Assembly: GCA_018882895.1 (NCBI GenBank)
Contig: VERF01000011.1
Location: forward strand, 1-53,384
Reading direction: 5' to 3'
DNA length: 53,384 nucleotides
Source of the DNA: Candidatus Kapaibacterium sp.
GTDB taxonomy: Bacteria > Bacteroidota > Ignavibacteria > Kapaibacteriales > Kapaibacteriaceae
Within the stretch, counting starts at the first letter, position 1, and every line of letters begins with the position of its first letter. Below are positions 17,474-26,129 of the stretch, one piece after another. The position numbers and the translations under genes were made by a program. The notes under the pieces were generated by a model. That model searched no databases, was not told where the DNA came from, and saw only the letters and a list, made by a program, of their open reading frames with translations.

Positions 17474-18097
17474 ATGAAACTTCGCTTCTCGCAAATCATC
17501 CAGATCGCCATCGGCATAGGGCTTGCCGTATTGGCTGTCATGCTCTTCACCGGACAGAAGACCTGGTTCTCAGAAGATCCTCCGATAGAGATCCAGCCGA
17601 ATCTCGACCATCAGTTCCGGGCCATTCCGCAGTCGCCTAATTCGTTCTTCGCCGATGGCAAGAGCCTGCGCGAACCGGTCGAAGGTTCGATTGCGCGCGG
17701 TGCACAGCCGTATCAGCTCGGTCCGGGAGATATCGATGCTGCCGAGACGGCAAATGTCGACCCGAAATTGCCGAAGACGGAGTTCGTGCTTGCACGTGGT
17801 CAGAATCGTTTCAATACGTTCTGCTCGCCCTGTCATTATTACAATGGCAAGAGCGAGAACTCAGCTGTATCCAAGCGTGGATGGGCCGGTATTCCGGATC
17901 TTACACGTCCAGAGACGGCAGCCCTATCGAACGCACGAATCTTCCACATCATCAGCGCGGGGCAGAACTTGATGCCAAGTTATGCCGACAAGATCGATCC
18001 GATCGACCGCTGGGCTATCGTCCGCTATCTTCGCACGCTGCAAGGCGTCGAAGGTGTAGCTAGTAACTCTCCCGTCGCGTCGACGGCAACGAACTGA
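17474..18097 (+). CDS. actE: Alternative complex III subunit ActE, monohaem cytochrome c
   Basis: A 207-residue cytochrome c with one N-terminal helix (about residues 8-26) and one haem site, CSPCH, near residue 117. The distal Met is probably in LMPSYADK near residue 166, followed by the C-terminal helix WAIVRYLRTLQ. It passes electrons from ActA towards the terminal oxidase or the soluble cytochrome. The frame is open from 17411, but ATG 17474 gives the expected membrane anchor and lies 25 bases after actD. No lipobox is obvious, unlike some ActE proteins. Confidence 0.92.
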   Translation: MKLRFSQIIQIAIGIGLAVLAVMLFTGQKTWFSEDPPIEIQPNLDHQFRAIPQSPNSFFADGKSLREPVEGSIARGAQPYQLGPGDIDAAETANVDPKLPKTEFVLARGQNRFNTFCSPCHYYNGKSENSAVSKRGWAGIPDLTRPETAALSNARIFHIISAGQNLMPSYADKIDPIDRWAIVRYLRTLQGVEGVASNSPVASTATN

Positions 18098-18117
18098 GGA
18101 AGAGGAGCACAAGAAAA

Positions 18118-19344
18118 ATGAGTAACGTTCAACTTGGTTCGACGCCACTGATCGGCAAGATCAATCAGATCGGCATGATACTGGCAGCTGTTGGTGCCGC
18201 AGGTCTTGCTGGCGTATACGTGATCTCCGGATCTGAGCGGTTCTTCGCAGATTACCTGCTTGGCTTCTGGTACTTTGGCGGTATCAGTGTCACAATGATG
18301 TTCTTCGCGGCGCTGCAGTATCTGGCTCGTGCCGGATGGAGCGCTTCGATCAGGCGTATCGCCGAGAACTATGCCGGTCTTGTGCCGGTGATGATCGTGT
18401 TGATGATACCGATCATCGCCAACATCTACATGGACCATCACTCGATATATGAGTGGGCACATGGAAATGAACTGAATGAAGATGAGATCCTTGTCAAGAA
18501 GGCTGCGTATTTCAGCCAAGGCATGTTCAAGTTCGACTTCTTCGCTATTCGGCTGGTGATGTACTGTGTGCTCTGGTTCGTGATGCACCGATTCATCATC
18601 GGCAACTCGCTGAAGCAGGATGCAATGGCCGGCGATATCTCTCCTACGCGCGCCAACTGGAAGCGCTCAGCCCCCTTTGTGCTGATGTATGCCATTACGA
18701 TCACGTTTGCGGCATTCGATCTTCTCATGACGCTCGAGCCACACTGGTTCTCGACGATCTGGGGTGTGTATGCCTTTGCCGGACACTTTGTCGCTGCCTT
18801 GTCGATCATCACGATGACCGCCGTGGCCCTGCACAGCGGCGGCTACCTCAAGGGTTACATTCGCGACGAGCACTTCCATGATCTGGGTAAGCTCATGTTC
18901 GCGTTCTCGGTGTTCTGGACGTATATCGCCTTCTCACAGTACTTCATCATCTGGTATGCGAACCTTCCTGAAGAGACGATCTACTTCACGAACCGCATGA
19001 CGCACGGCTGGGAGTATTTCGGCTATGCGCTCATTCTGACGCACTTCGTCGTGCCATTTATGGTGCTTCTCCGCCAAGATGTGAAGCGCAAAAAGAAGGT
19101 GCTCGTTGCCGCAGGCATCATCATATTGATTTCGCACTTCATCGATCTGACGTGGATCATCATGCCGGCTGTTGGACATCACATTCTCAAGGCTGAGTCG
19201 GTGACCTTCGGTTGGCAGGAACTGACCGGCTGGATCTTCTTTGCCGGGCTGTTCCTGGTCTTTGCAGCCCGTCAGTTCAAGGCCAACAATGCCGTGGCCA
19301 TCAACGACCCGCTTTTGAACGAGTCGTTCGAATACCACGCCTGA
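18118..19344 (+). CDS. actF: Alternative complex III subunit ActF, NrfD-like
   Basis: The second large membrane subunit, 408 residues and about ten helices, related to ActC. It includes FFAALQYLARAGWSASIRRIAENY-type loops near residues 63-85, FDLLMTLEPHWFSTIWGVYAF near 200-220, and SVFWTYIAFSQYFIIWYANLPEET near 263-285, all features of the quinol:cytochrome c oxidoreductase family. In known complexes ActF contributes to the proton-path half of the membrane part. A strong purine-rich ribosome-binding site lies just upstream (AGGAAGAGGAG). It is the last gene before the terminator at 19364. Confidence 0.94.
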   Translation: MSNVQLGSTPLIGKINQIGMILAAVGAAGLAGVYVISGSERFFADYLLGFWYFGGISVTMMFFAALQYLARAGWSASIRRIAENYAGLVPVMIVLMIPIIANIYMDHHSIYEWAHGNELNEDEILVKKAAYFSQGMFKFDFFAIRLVMYCVLWFVMHRFIIGNSLKQDAMAGDISPTRANWKRSAPFVLMYAITITFAAFDLLMTLEPHWFSTIWGVYAFAGHFVAALSIITMTAVALHSGGYLKGYIRDEHFHDLGKLMFAFSVFWTYIAFSQYFIIWYANLPEETIYFTNRMTHGWEYFGYALILTHFVVPFMVLLRQDVKRKKKVLVAAGIIILISHFIDLTWIIMPAVGHHILKAESVTFGWQELTGWIFFAGLFLVFAARQFKANNAVAINDPLLNESFEYHA

Positions 19345-19363
19345 TAGCCCCATTCGACACTTT

Positions 19364-19398
19364 ACGGCCTCGATATCGCACGATGTCGGGGCCGTTTT
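19364..19398 (+). terminator. Rho-independent terminator of the ACIII operon
   Basis: A ten-pair stem (ACGGCCTCGA with TCGGGGCCGT, one wobble pair) and a 12-base loop are followed by TTTT. It begins 19 bases after the actF stop and separates ACIII from lpdA. Confidence 0.85.
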
Positions 19399-19415
19399 CG
19401 TTGAAGGAATCTCCG

Positions 19416-19423
19416 TAACTTTG
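19416..19423 (+). promoter_or_regulatory. -7 element of lpdA-lipB
   Basis: TAACTTTG is an exact TAnnTTTG match, 46 bases before the lpdA ATG and just after the ACIII terminator. The -33 side is weak (TTTTCG about 15 bases upstream). Confidence 0.5.
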
Positions 19424-19469
19424 CCGCGCAAATCACCACGTTTTTTCATCGAATCTCCGCATTCACACT

Positions 19470-20873
19470 ATGAACACACATACGTTTGACCTTGTCGTCA
19501 TCGGATCGGGACCCGGGGGCTACGTCGCCGCCATTCGTGCTGCTCAGCTTGGCCTGAAGGTAGCCTGCGTTGAGCGCGACCGCCTAGGAGGCGTCTGCCT
19601 GAACTGGGGCTGTATTCCGTCAAAGTCCCTGCTCAAGAACGCGGAGTACATGAACTTTCTCAAGCATGCTGATGACTACGGGTTCGGCATCAAGAATTTG
19701 GATGTGGACTTTCCGAAGGTCATCGCCCGCTCGCGTGGTGTTGCCGATAGAATGAGCGGTGGTGTTGCCTTCCTGTTCAAGAAGAACAAGATCACTCAGA
19801 TCAAAGGATGGGGCTCAGTCAAGACCAATACAACCGTCGAGGTCAAGGATGAAAAGGGGGCTGTCACGGACCTTGTCACGGCCAAGACCATCATGATCGC
19901 CACGGGAGCACGTCCACGTACGATCCCGGGAATTGAAGTTGATCGCGAGTTCGTGCTGACATCGACCGAGGCCATGCTTCAGCAGAAGACTCCGAAGTCA
20001 CTCATCGTCATGGGCGCCGGTGCCATTGGAATTGAGTTTGCTTACTTCTACCAGTCATTTGGCGCGGAAGTGACCGTGATCGAGATGCAGGATCGTATCC
20101 TGCCGGTGGAAGATGACGATGTCTGTAAGGAACTTCGCAAGACCTTTGAGCGCGATGGAATGAAGATCCTGACCGAGACGAAGGTTGTCTCTGCCAAGAA
20201 GAAGGGCAAGGGCGTCGAGGTCATTGTCGAGCGCAAGGATGGCACCAAGGAAACATTGACAGCCGATCTTGCCCTCAACGCCATTGGCGTGCAAGGTAAC
20301 ATCGAGAACATTGGACTTGAGAACGTCGGCATCACTGTCGAACGCGGCTGGATCAAGGTCGACAAGTTTCTGCGTACCAACATCCCTAATATCTATGCGA
20401 TCGGCGATGTAGCTGGCGCCCCATGGCTAGCGCATAAGGCCTCAGCAGAGGGTATCGTGGCTGCAGAACATATCGCCGGGCATCACACAGATGGCGTTGA
20501 TTACAACAACATTCCCGGATGCACATATTGTCAACCTCAGGTTGCCAGCCTCGGCCTAACCGAGCGCAAGGCAAAGGAAGCCGGTTACGAGATCAAGGTT
20601 GGTAAGTTCCCGTTCACAGCCAATGGTAAGGCTCATGGCATCGGTAAGGCGCAGGGCTTTGTTAAGCTCGTGTTTGACGCCAAGTACGGAGAACTTCTCG
20701 GTGCTCATCTTATCGGACCGGATGTTACGGAGATGATCGGCGAGATGGGTATCGCCCGCACACTGGGAGCCACCGGCCCGTCGATCTTCAAGACCATTCA
20801 CGCCCATCCGACGCTGAGCGAGGCGATCATGGAGTCGGCCGCCCTTGCATACGATGAGTGCGTCAACCTGTAA
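19470..20873 (+). CDS. lpdA: Dihydrolipoyl dehydrogenase (E3)
   Basis: The flavoprotein that reoxidises the lipoyl arms of 2-oxoacid dehydrogenases and the glycine cleavage system, reducing NAD+. At 467 residues it has the usual length. It has the FAD motif GSGPGGY near residue 12, the redox-active pair in GGVCLNWGCIPSKSLL (Cys46 and Cys51 approximately), the NAD motif GAGAIGIEFA near 182, the second FAD motif YAIGDV near 308, and the catalytic His-Glu pair in HAHPTLSEAIMES near 443-448. It is followed after three bases by lipB, so enzyme and lipoate supply are co-transcribed. Confidence 0.97.
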   Translation: MNTHTFDLVVIGSGPGGYVAAIRAAQLGLKVACVERDRLGGVCLNWGCIPSKSLLKNAEYMNFLKHADDYGFGIKNLDVDFPKVIARSRGVADRMSGGVAFLFKKNKITQIKGWGSVKTNTTVEVKDEKGAVTDLVTAKTIMIATGARPRTIPGIEVDREFVLTSTEAMLQQKTPKSLIVMGAGAIGIEFAYFYQSFGAEVTVIEMQDRILPVEDDDVCKELRKTFERDGMKILTETKVVSAKKKGKGVEVIVERKDGTKETLTADLALNAIGVQGNIENIGLENVGITVERGWIKVDKFLRTNIPNIYAIGDVAGAPWLAHKASAEGIVAAEHIAGHHTDGVDYNNIPGCTYCQPQVASLGLTERKAKEAGYEIKVGKFPFTANGKAHGIGKAQGFVKLVFDAKYGELLGAHLIGPDVTEMIGEMGIARTLGATGPSIFKTIHAHPTLSEAIMESAALAYDECVNL

Positions 20874-20876
20874 GGT

Positions 20877-21503
20877 ATGATCGTCCAGCAATGGGGTACA
20901 ATTGAGTTTCGCGATGCATGGCGTCGGCAGCGAGAGCTTGTCGACGCCATTCTGCATCAGGACCATCCCGATACGCTGGTACTCTGTGAACACCCAAGTG
21001 TCATCACGCTTGGACGAAACACTCAACAGGGGAGCGTTCTGACGCAGCGAGAGTTGCTCGGCCTGCGCAACATCGACGTCATAGAGATCGATCGCGGTGG
21101 GGAAGCCACCGTTCACAATCCTGGCCAGCTGGTGGGGTACCCGATCTTCAACTTGCAGCGTACCAAGCCAGACCTGCATTGGTTTCTGCGCACGGTCGAG
21201 CAGAGCATCATAGATGCCCTCAGGTCGTTTGAGATCGAATCCGGACGTGTCGATGGCCTGACGGGAGTCTGGATCGACTCACAGCGCAAGATCTGCGCCA
21301 TCGGCATCCACTGCAGCCGCTGGGTCACCTCTCATGGCTTTGCCCTGAACGTCTGCAATGACCTGTCACTGTTCTCCGAGATCGTCCCGTGTGGGATCAC
21401 TGATCGCGGTGTCACATCCCTTCAGCGAGAGATCAATCCGTGCCCGCCCCTTGACGAGGTGGTAAAAGCAGTTTCGAATTCATTTACAAATAACTTCCAG
21501 TAA
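20877..21503 (+). CDS. lipB: Octanoyltransferase (lipoate biosynthesis)
   Basis: Transfers the octanoyl group from acyl carrier protein to the lipoyl domains of 2-oxoacid dehydrogenase and glycine cleavage proteins, ahead of sulfur insertion by LipA. It has 208 residues, the normal length. The family signature GGEATVHNPGQLVGYPIF lies near residues 73-90, the catalytic Lys in RKICAIGIHCSRWVTSHGFALN near 141, and the thioester Cys in IVPCGITDRGVTSL near 171. ATG is three bases after the lpdA stop. lipA is not in the window. Confidence 0.96.
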   Translation: MIVQQWGTIEFRDAWRRQRELVDAILHQDHPDTLVLCEHPSVITLGRNTQQGSVLTQRELLGLRNIDVIEIDRGGEATVHNPGQLVGYPIFNLQRTKPDLHWFLRTVEQSIIDALRSFEIESGRVDGLTGVWIDSQRKICAIGIHCSRWVTSHGFALNVCNDLSLFSEIVPCGITDRGVTSLQREINPCPPLDEVVKAVSNSFTNNFQ

Positions 21504-21684
21504 ATGAGCTAAGGAGCTGAATCATCGTAAGTTATTGCATTATCCACAGTTACCCGAATGCGTCATGCAAGTCACGAAAGGAAGCAATCATTGAGTACGT
21601 AAATATGCGTATTTGTGGATTATTGTGTGGAAAAAACTAAGTCTTTTGCTGCAAAGGGGCTTGCCGCGACACGAAAAAATCATT
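21504..21684. other. AT-rich intergenic stretch with three DnaA-box-like 9-mers
   Basis: No gene is seen here. Three 9-mers resemble the DnaA box TTATCCACA: an exact match on the plus strand at 21540-21548, TAATCCACA on the minus strand at 21614-21622, and TTTTCCACA on the minus strand at 21626-21634. The surrounding sequence is clearly more AT-rich than the rest of the window. It could be a DnaA-binding regulatory or titration site. I do not call it the replication origin, because the polar heptamer AGGGGGC does not change strand preference here. Confidence 0.45.
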
Positions 21685-21716
21685 TTGACATAATCATGCT
21701 CCGACGTGTATGTTTG
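21685..21716 (+). promoter_or_regulatory. Promoter of tRNA-Gly
   Basis: TTGACA at 21685-21690, an 18-base spacer, then TATGTTTG at 21709-21716, an exact match to the Bacteroidota-type promoter. The mature tRNA starts 20 bases downstream. The rplS promoter has the same spacing. Confidence 0.8.
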
Positions 21717-21735
21717 TACCGTTGACAATCGACAA

Positions 21736-21809
<74 letters not shown>

Positions 21810-21843
21810 GGCGACGCAAGTCGTCACTTCCTCTTTATGCTGC

Positions 21844-21888
21844 ATGCCTTGCCATCTCATTCCCCCCTGATGGCGAGGCATTTTTTTT
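21844..21888 (+). terminator. Strong terminator after tRNA-Gly
   Basis: A 13-pair stem (ATGCCTTGCCATC with GATGGCGAGGCAT, one wobble) closes a 12-base loop rich in C and runs straight into eight T residues. It lies 36 bases after the tRNA. Confidence 0.9.
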
Positions 21889-22154
21889 CGGATAGTATCT
21901 CGGGGTTGGCGTTAGGACCATTTGACGTTCGATTGGCGCCACCGGAAAGTTAGGCTCAACTGAGATCTGAATTTGAAGTCTGAGCTTTTGTAGATTTCGC
22001 TGTCGTGGCACACTACAAAACATCCGATCTGCGTCATTGATGCCGCGGCGTGCCACTTCCGGAGCATCGCTGTTTTCATTTCAACCAATCACGCGGTAGC
22101 ATGCAGACTCAACTTGGATCACGATTCTGCGCATTGAACGCCACTAGCTCGAAG
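21889..22154 (+). other. Leader region of porU
   Basis: No separate gene is recognised here. The porU frame is open from 22050, and an in-frame ATG occurs at 22101. The nearest promoter-like element is TAGATTTC at 21991-21998, seven of eight positions of TAnnTTTG, with no good -33 box at the right distance. Confidence 0.3.
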
Positions 22155-25100
22155 ATGCGTCTTTTCGCATTGGTTCTGTTCGTTGTTTGCACAACAGCCG
22201 GAGCAGATGCTGCAGATCGCAATCATCAGGTGCGTGTTGTCAGATCGAACGAAGCCGAACTGATTCTTGACGTACGTTCCGATGCAGTGCTGTCTGAGGT
22301 AACGCATGACAATAACACGTACGTGCGTCCTGCTTCAGAGCGTTTGCGCCTCATGCAATGGCAGGGTCGCCGCCGATATGTCCGCTCATATGATGTGATC
22401 GTGCCCGGTCCGAACGGCTTCTCACTGGAGGGGGCACAATTCCGAACAAAAGAGGTGAGCCCAGGTCAGAGCTCCAAAGAGCCCCTTACGCCTCTTGTGC
22501 CAACGGCTACATGTAACGATCGAATCTGCTTAACCTACGAGGGTATTGCTACAGACCGCCATGTTGCACGTCTCGATGTGGTAGTAGCCGAGGAGACGGC
22601 CACCGGCTTCTCGATGCTCACCACGGCCGACATTCGCATACGATTCGATAGCAAGGGGGCTCAACCAGGACGCCCATCATCCAATGCTCCTTTGCTTGCG
22701 CTCAATCCAAGTGTTTCTTGGACGGCTTCGGTCGCTGTTGGCAACCTGAGAAGCTTCAAGGTTTCGGGCGATGAGGTTCAAGCAGAGACCCAGCCTGTGA
22801 TGTACCGCCTGCGGATCAGTCGCGAGGGCGTCTATCGCATTACGTCGGATCAGCTTCGCAGTGCCGGCATCGCCACCGATGCAGCTGCGGCCACCTCGAT
22901 CAAGGTCTTTGGTGGTGGCGGCAGGGAGTTGCCTGAGTCTGTTGACTCGGCACTGGCCAATCAGCTGCGTGAACAGCCAATAATCGTGCAGACCAACGGT
23001 GACGGATCAATTCGTGAGGTGGTCTTCTATGCCAGTGGATCAACTGGTTGGGTGCAGTCCGGCACGCAGATCTCGCACCGTATCAATCACTACTCGAACG
23101 AAGCAGGCTACTACCTGGCGGTAGGGGGGCAGCCTGGCCTGCGTGCTGCTGCGCGCCCCGTTCCAAACGAGGAACCAACCATTAAGCCCACAACTACGGT
23201 TGGGCGAGTGTTCAGCGAGGAAGAGATCGTCAATCCTCTGCCTCCCGGATCCGGACGCCGATGGCTTGGCAGGACGATCGAGAATCGCTCGTCCATTGTT
23301 GTGACCATGCCTTTGCCCGGTCTGGTGCCAACCGGCAATATCCTGTATCGATACGTCGTGGGCCATCGCAGCCGTTCGTCCAACGGCGTTATCTCCGTCA
23401 CCGAGTCTGGTGCAACAGTCAGCCAAGTGAGTCTTCCGCCGGTGCCCGAGTACATGGATGTGTACACCAATTCAGGGTTTGGGACCATAGCCGCCTCACG
23501 TATTCCGGCTGACGGCAGGACGGCGCTTCGATTTTCCTATCAGTCAAATGACAACAGTTCCACTGGCCTGATCGATTGGGTGGAAGTACACTATCCCCAG
23601 AGTCTGGATGCCCAGTCTAACACGTATACGTTCTGGACGCAGACCGACGCTGCCGTGCAGGAGTACTCGGTCAATGGATTCAGCGGTACGGTCTATGCGT
23701 TCGACGTGACGGATCCGTCGCGGCCGGCCATGGTGGGAAATGCTGCCTCGGTAGGGGGCATGTTCGCCGTCCGTGAGCGCATTGCCTCAGGACAGGCTCG
23801 ACGTTTCTTTCTCACGGCGGAACTGTCGTCCATTGGCTCTCTTGAGAGAGTGAACGTCCCGTCATTCGCCGAGAGTGATCGGGCTGCAGACGTGCTGGTG
23901 ATCGCGCATCCCGACCTGCTCGAGTCTGCAAACCAATTCGCCCAATATCGCCGTGGTCGCGGCAAGTGCAGCGTCAGCGTGTTTACGACCGAAGAGATCT
24001 ATGCTCGTTTCAGCTATGGTATGCTTGATCCGACGGCGGTACGCGACTTCCTGGCCAATGCCATTGCCAGGTGGACACCTCGTCCTTCGCATGTTGTGCT
24101 GTGGGGTGACGGGCATTACGACTACAAGAACATCTCGACTACACAGAAGAATTTCATACTTCCGTACGAGAGCCTTGATCCCGACAATGCAGACATCGGT
24201 CTGACCACGACCTCCACCGATGACTACTTTGTTCGTGTCGTTGGGACTGATCGAAGGCCGGATCTCGCCTCAGGACGTGTGCCGATCCGAAGCAACGCTG
24301 AAGGCCGGACGTTCATAGCGAAGATCCGCCGATACGAGACCGAATCATCTCGCGATGATTGGAGAACCCGCATCACGCTTCTTGCCGACGATGGAGAGAA
24401 GGAAGACCGCAAGTCCGATGGGTCGACGCACTTGGACCAAAATGAAGAACTGATCTCTGAATACGTACCCGTCGAGTTTCAGCCGCGTAAGATCTACATG
24501 GTCGAGTACCCCACCGAGAACATCGCGCGTGGACGTCGCAAACCGTCGGTCACCCAGGAACTGGTCTCGACCGTCAACACGACAGGCTCGGTGCTGCTGA
24601 ATTATATCGGCCACGGTAATCCGCGCGTCTGGGCACACGAGCAAGTGTTCGTGCGCGAAACAACGCCGAAGGAACTTCTTAACAGCAACAAGTTCTTCTT
24701 CCTGACGGCGGCCACGTGTGACTTCGCGCGTTTCGATCTGACAGATATTCAGTCAGGTGCCGAGGAGCTTCTGCTTATGCCCGATGGTGGAGCCATAGGC
24801 GTGTTCTCGGCAGCTCGGGTGGTGTATTCGCTGGCCAACGCCGCTCTGAACCAGGAGTTCTATGCCGACCTGTTTACGCGCATGCCTGACGGCACCTATC
24901 CGACCATCGGACAGGCAATGTATAGAGTCAAGCAGGCCTTCAACGGTGGAAATGATGAGAAGTTCCTCATACTGGGCGATCCGACGCTAACGTTGCTCGT
25001 ACCCGATCATGGCGTACGCTTTACGGCCATCAACGGTGCAGACATCGAGGGCGATTCCTCCGCAGTCAACGTTGCGGCGCTCAGCACCGTGCAGGTCAGT

Positions 25101-26090
25101 GGTGTCGTTTCGCGCCCCCTGTCAAAGGAGGCTGACGAGAGCTTCAACGGGAACATCACTGTCTCTTTGACAGATGCTGCGCGTATGGTGACCGTCATTG
25201 ATGATGATGTCTATAAGTCTCGCAATGTCTTTCGGCGTCCCGGCTCGGCACTCTGCAGGGGCTCATTCAAGGTTGAGAAGGGGCGATTCACGGCCACGTT
25301 CGTCGTCCCCAAGGACATTTCATTCTCTCGCGATCTTGCCTCTCTCTACGGCTATGCAGCCTCGGATGACGATCGCTTCGCGATGGGAGCCACCAACCGA
25401 GTAGTGGTCGACGGCGTGACGGATGTTAGAGATCCGGAAGCCGACGGGCCGGAGATCAAGGTGTTTGTTGACTCCCGAAAGTTCGTTCCCGGAGGCATCG
25501 TGCGCCCCAATCCTGTGCTCATCGTCGACCTGGCAGATGAGACGGGCATCAACACGACGGGCGTCGGTATTGGGCATGACATAACGGCGCAATTCAACAA
25601 CGCAAGTGGTATCGAGATCCTGACGCCGACGTTTACCACTTCGCTGGAGAATCCTCGTGCCGGAACTGCTCAGAAGCAGATTTTCGGACTTGGTCCCGGC
25701 ATGCACACAGTCACGGTGCAGGCGTGGGACGTATACAACAACGTATCCAGTCACAGCACAATGTTCCGCATCCCCGATGGCGGTGATGCGATCATTGCCG
25801 AGGGACTGTTCAATTTCCCGAATCCGTTTTCGTCCTCCACCACCATCCGCTTCACCCACGCCAGTCAGCGTCCGTTCAGTGCGACGCTCTTGATCTATGA
25901 TCTGCAAGGGACGCTGCTGCTTGAGCGTCCGATGTCGATCTCAGACATGCAGACGGCAGACATTGTCTGGGACGGTCGCGACGAATCGGGTGATATGGCT
26001 CAGTCGGGTATGTATCAGGCCGTGGTGCGTTTGATGGATGCCGACGGAACGACGTCCTTCGTAAGTGGTAAACTGACCCTCATTCGCTAA
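22155..26090 (+). CDS. porU: Type IX secretion sortase PorU (peptidase family C25)
   Basis: The surface protease of the type IX secretion system that removes the C-terminal signal of cargo and joins the cargo to lipopolysaccharide. From ATG 22155 it has 1311 residues with a clean signal peptide (MRLFALVLFVVCTTAGADA). A longer start at 22101 is possible. A beta-rich N-terminal half is followed by the gingipain-like domain at about residues 575-940, with HVVLWGDGHYDYK, a catalytic His in YIGHGNPRVW near residue 820, and the catalytic Cys in LTAATCDFARFD near 855. The last 95 residues (NFPNPFSSSTTIRF to KLTLIR) form a T9SS-type C-terminal domain, as in known PorU. porV follows directly. Confidence 0.93.
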   Translation: MRLFALVLFVVCTTAGADAADRNHQVRVVRSNEAELILDVRSDAVLSEVTHDNNTYVRPASERLRLMQWQGRRRYVRSYDVIVPGPNGFSLEGAQFRTKEVSPGQSSKEPLTPLVPTATCNDRICLTYEGIATDRHVARLDVVVAEETATGFSMLTTADIRIRFDSKGAQPGRPSSNAPLLALNPSVSWTASVAVGNLRSFKVSGDEVQAETQPVMYRLRISREGVYRITSDQLRSAGIATDAAAATSIKVFGGGGRELPESVDSALANQLREQPIIVQTNGDGSIREVVFYASGSTGWVQSGTQISHRINHYSNEAGYYLAVGGQPGLRAAARPVPNEEPTIKPTTTVGRVFSEEEIVNPLPPGSGRRWLGRTIENRSSIVVTMPLPGLVPTGNILYRYVVGHRSRSSNGVISVTESGATVSQVSLPPVPEYMDVYTNSGFGTIAASRIPADGRTALRFSYQSNDNSSTGLIDWVEVHYPQSLDAQSNTYTFWTQTDAAVQEYSVNGFSGTVYAFDVTDPSRPAMVGNAASVGGMFAVRERIASGQARRFFLTAELSSIGSLERVNVPSFAESDRAADVLVIAHPDLLESANQFAQYRRGRGKCSVSVFTTEEIYARFSYGMLDPTAVRDFLANAIARWTPRPSHVVLWGDGHYDYKNISTTQKNFILPYESLDPDNADIGLTTTSTDDYFVRVVGTDRRPDLASGRVPIRSNAEGRTFIAKIRRYETESSRDDWRTRITLLADDGEKEDRKSDGSTHLDQNEELISEYVPVEFQPRKIYMVEYPTENIARGRRKPSVTQELVSTVNTTGSVLLNYIGHGNPRVWAHEQVFVRETTPKELLNSNKFFFLTAATCDFARFDLTDIQSGAEELLLMPDGGAIGVFSAARVVYSLANAALNQEFYADLFTRMPDGTYPTIGQAMYRVKQAFNGGNDEKFLILGDPTLTLLVPDHGVRFTAINGADIEGDSSAVNVAALSTVQVSGVVSRPLSKEADESFNGNITVSLTDAARMVTVIDDDVYKSRNVFRRPGSALCRGSFKVEKGRFTATFVVPKDISFSRDLASLYGYAASDDDRFAMGATNRVVVDGVTDVRDPEADGPEIKVFVDSRKFVPGGIVRPNPVLIVDLADETGINTTGVGIGHDITAQFNNASGIEILTPTFTTSLENPRAGTAQKQIFGLGPGMHTVTVQAWDVYNNVSSHSTMFRIPDGGDAIIAEGLFNFPNPFSSSTTIRFTHASQRPFSATLLIYDLQGTLLLERPMSISDMQTADIVWDGRDESGDMAQSGMYQAVVRLMDADGTTSFVSGKLTLIR

Positions 26091-26095
26091 CTTTG
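26088..26095 (+). promoter_or_regulatory. -7 element of porV
   Basis: TAACTTTG is an exact TAnnTTTG match whose first three bases are the porU stop codon. It gives a leader of about 30 bases to the porV ATG at 26130, so porV may also be expressed apart from porU. Confidence 0.4.
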
Positions 26096-26129
26096 CCCCC
26101 CTGTCAACGTGGGTACAATGGAGTTTTAC

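Noticed and set aside
21504-21735. Replication origin at the DnaA-box cluster
   Set aside because: Only three boxes, two of them imperfect, with no dnaA, dnaN or gyrB nearby, and the AGGGGGC polarity stays the same on both sides.
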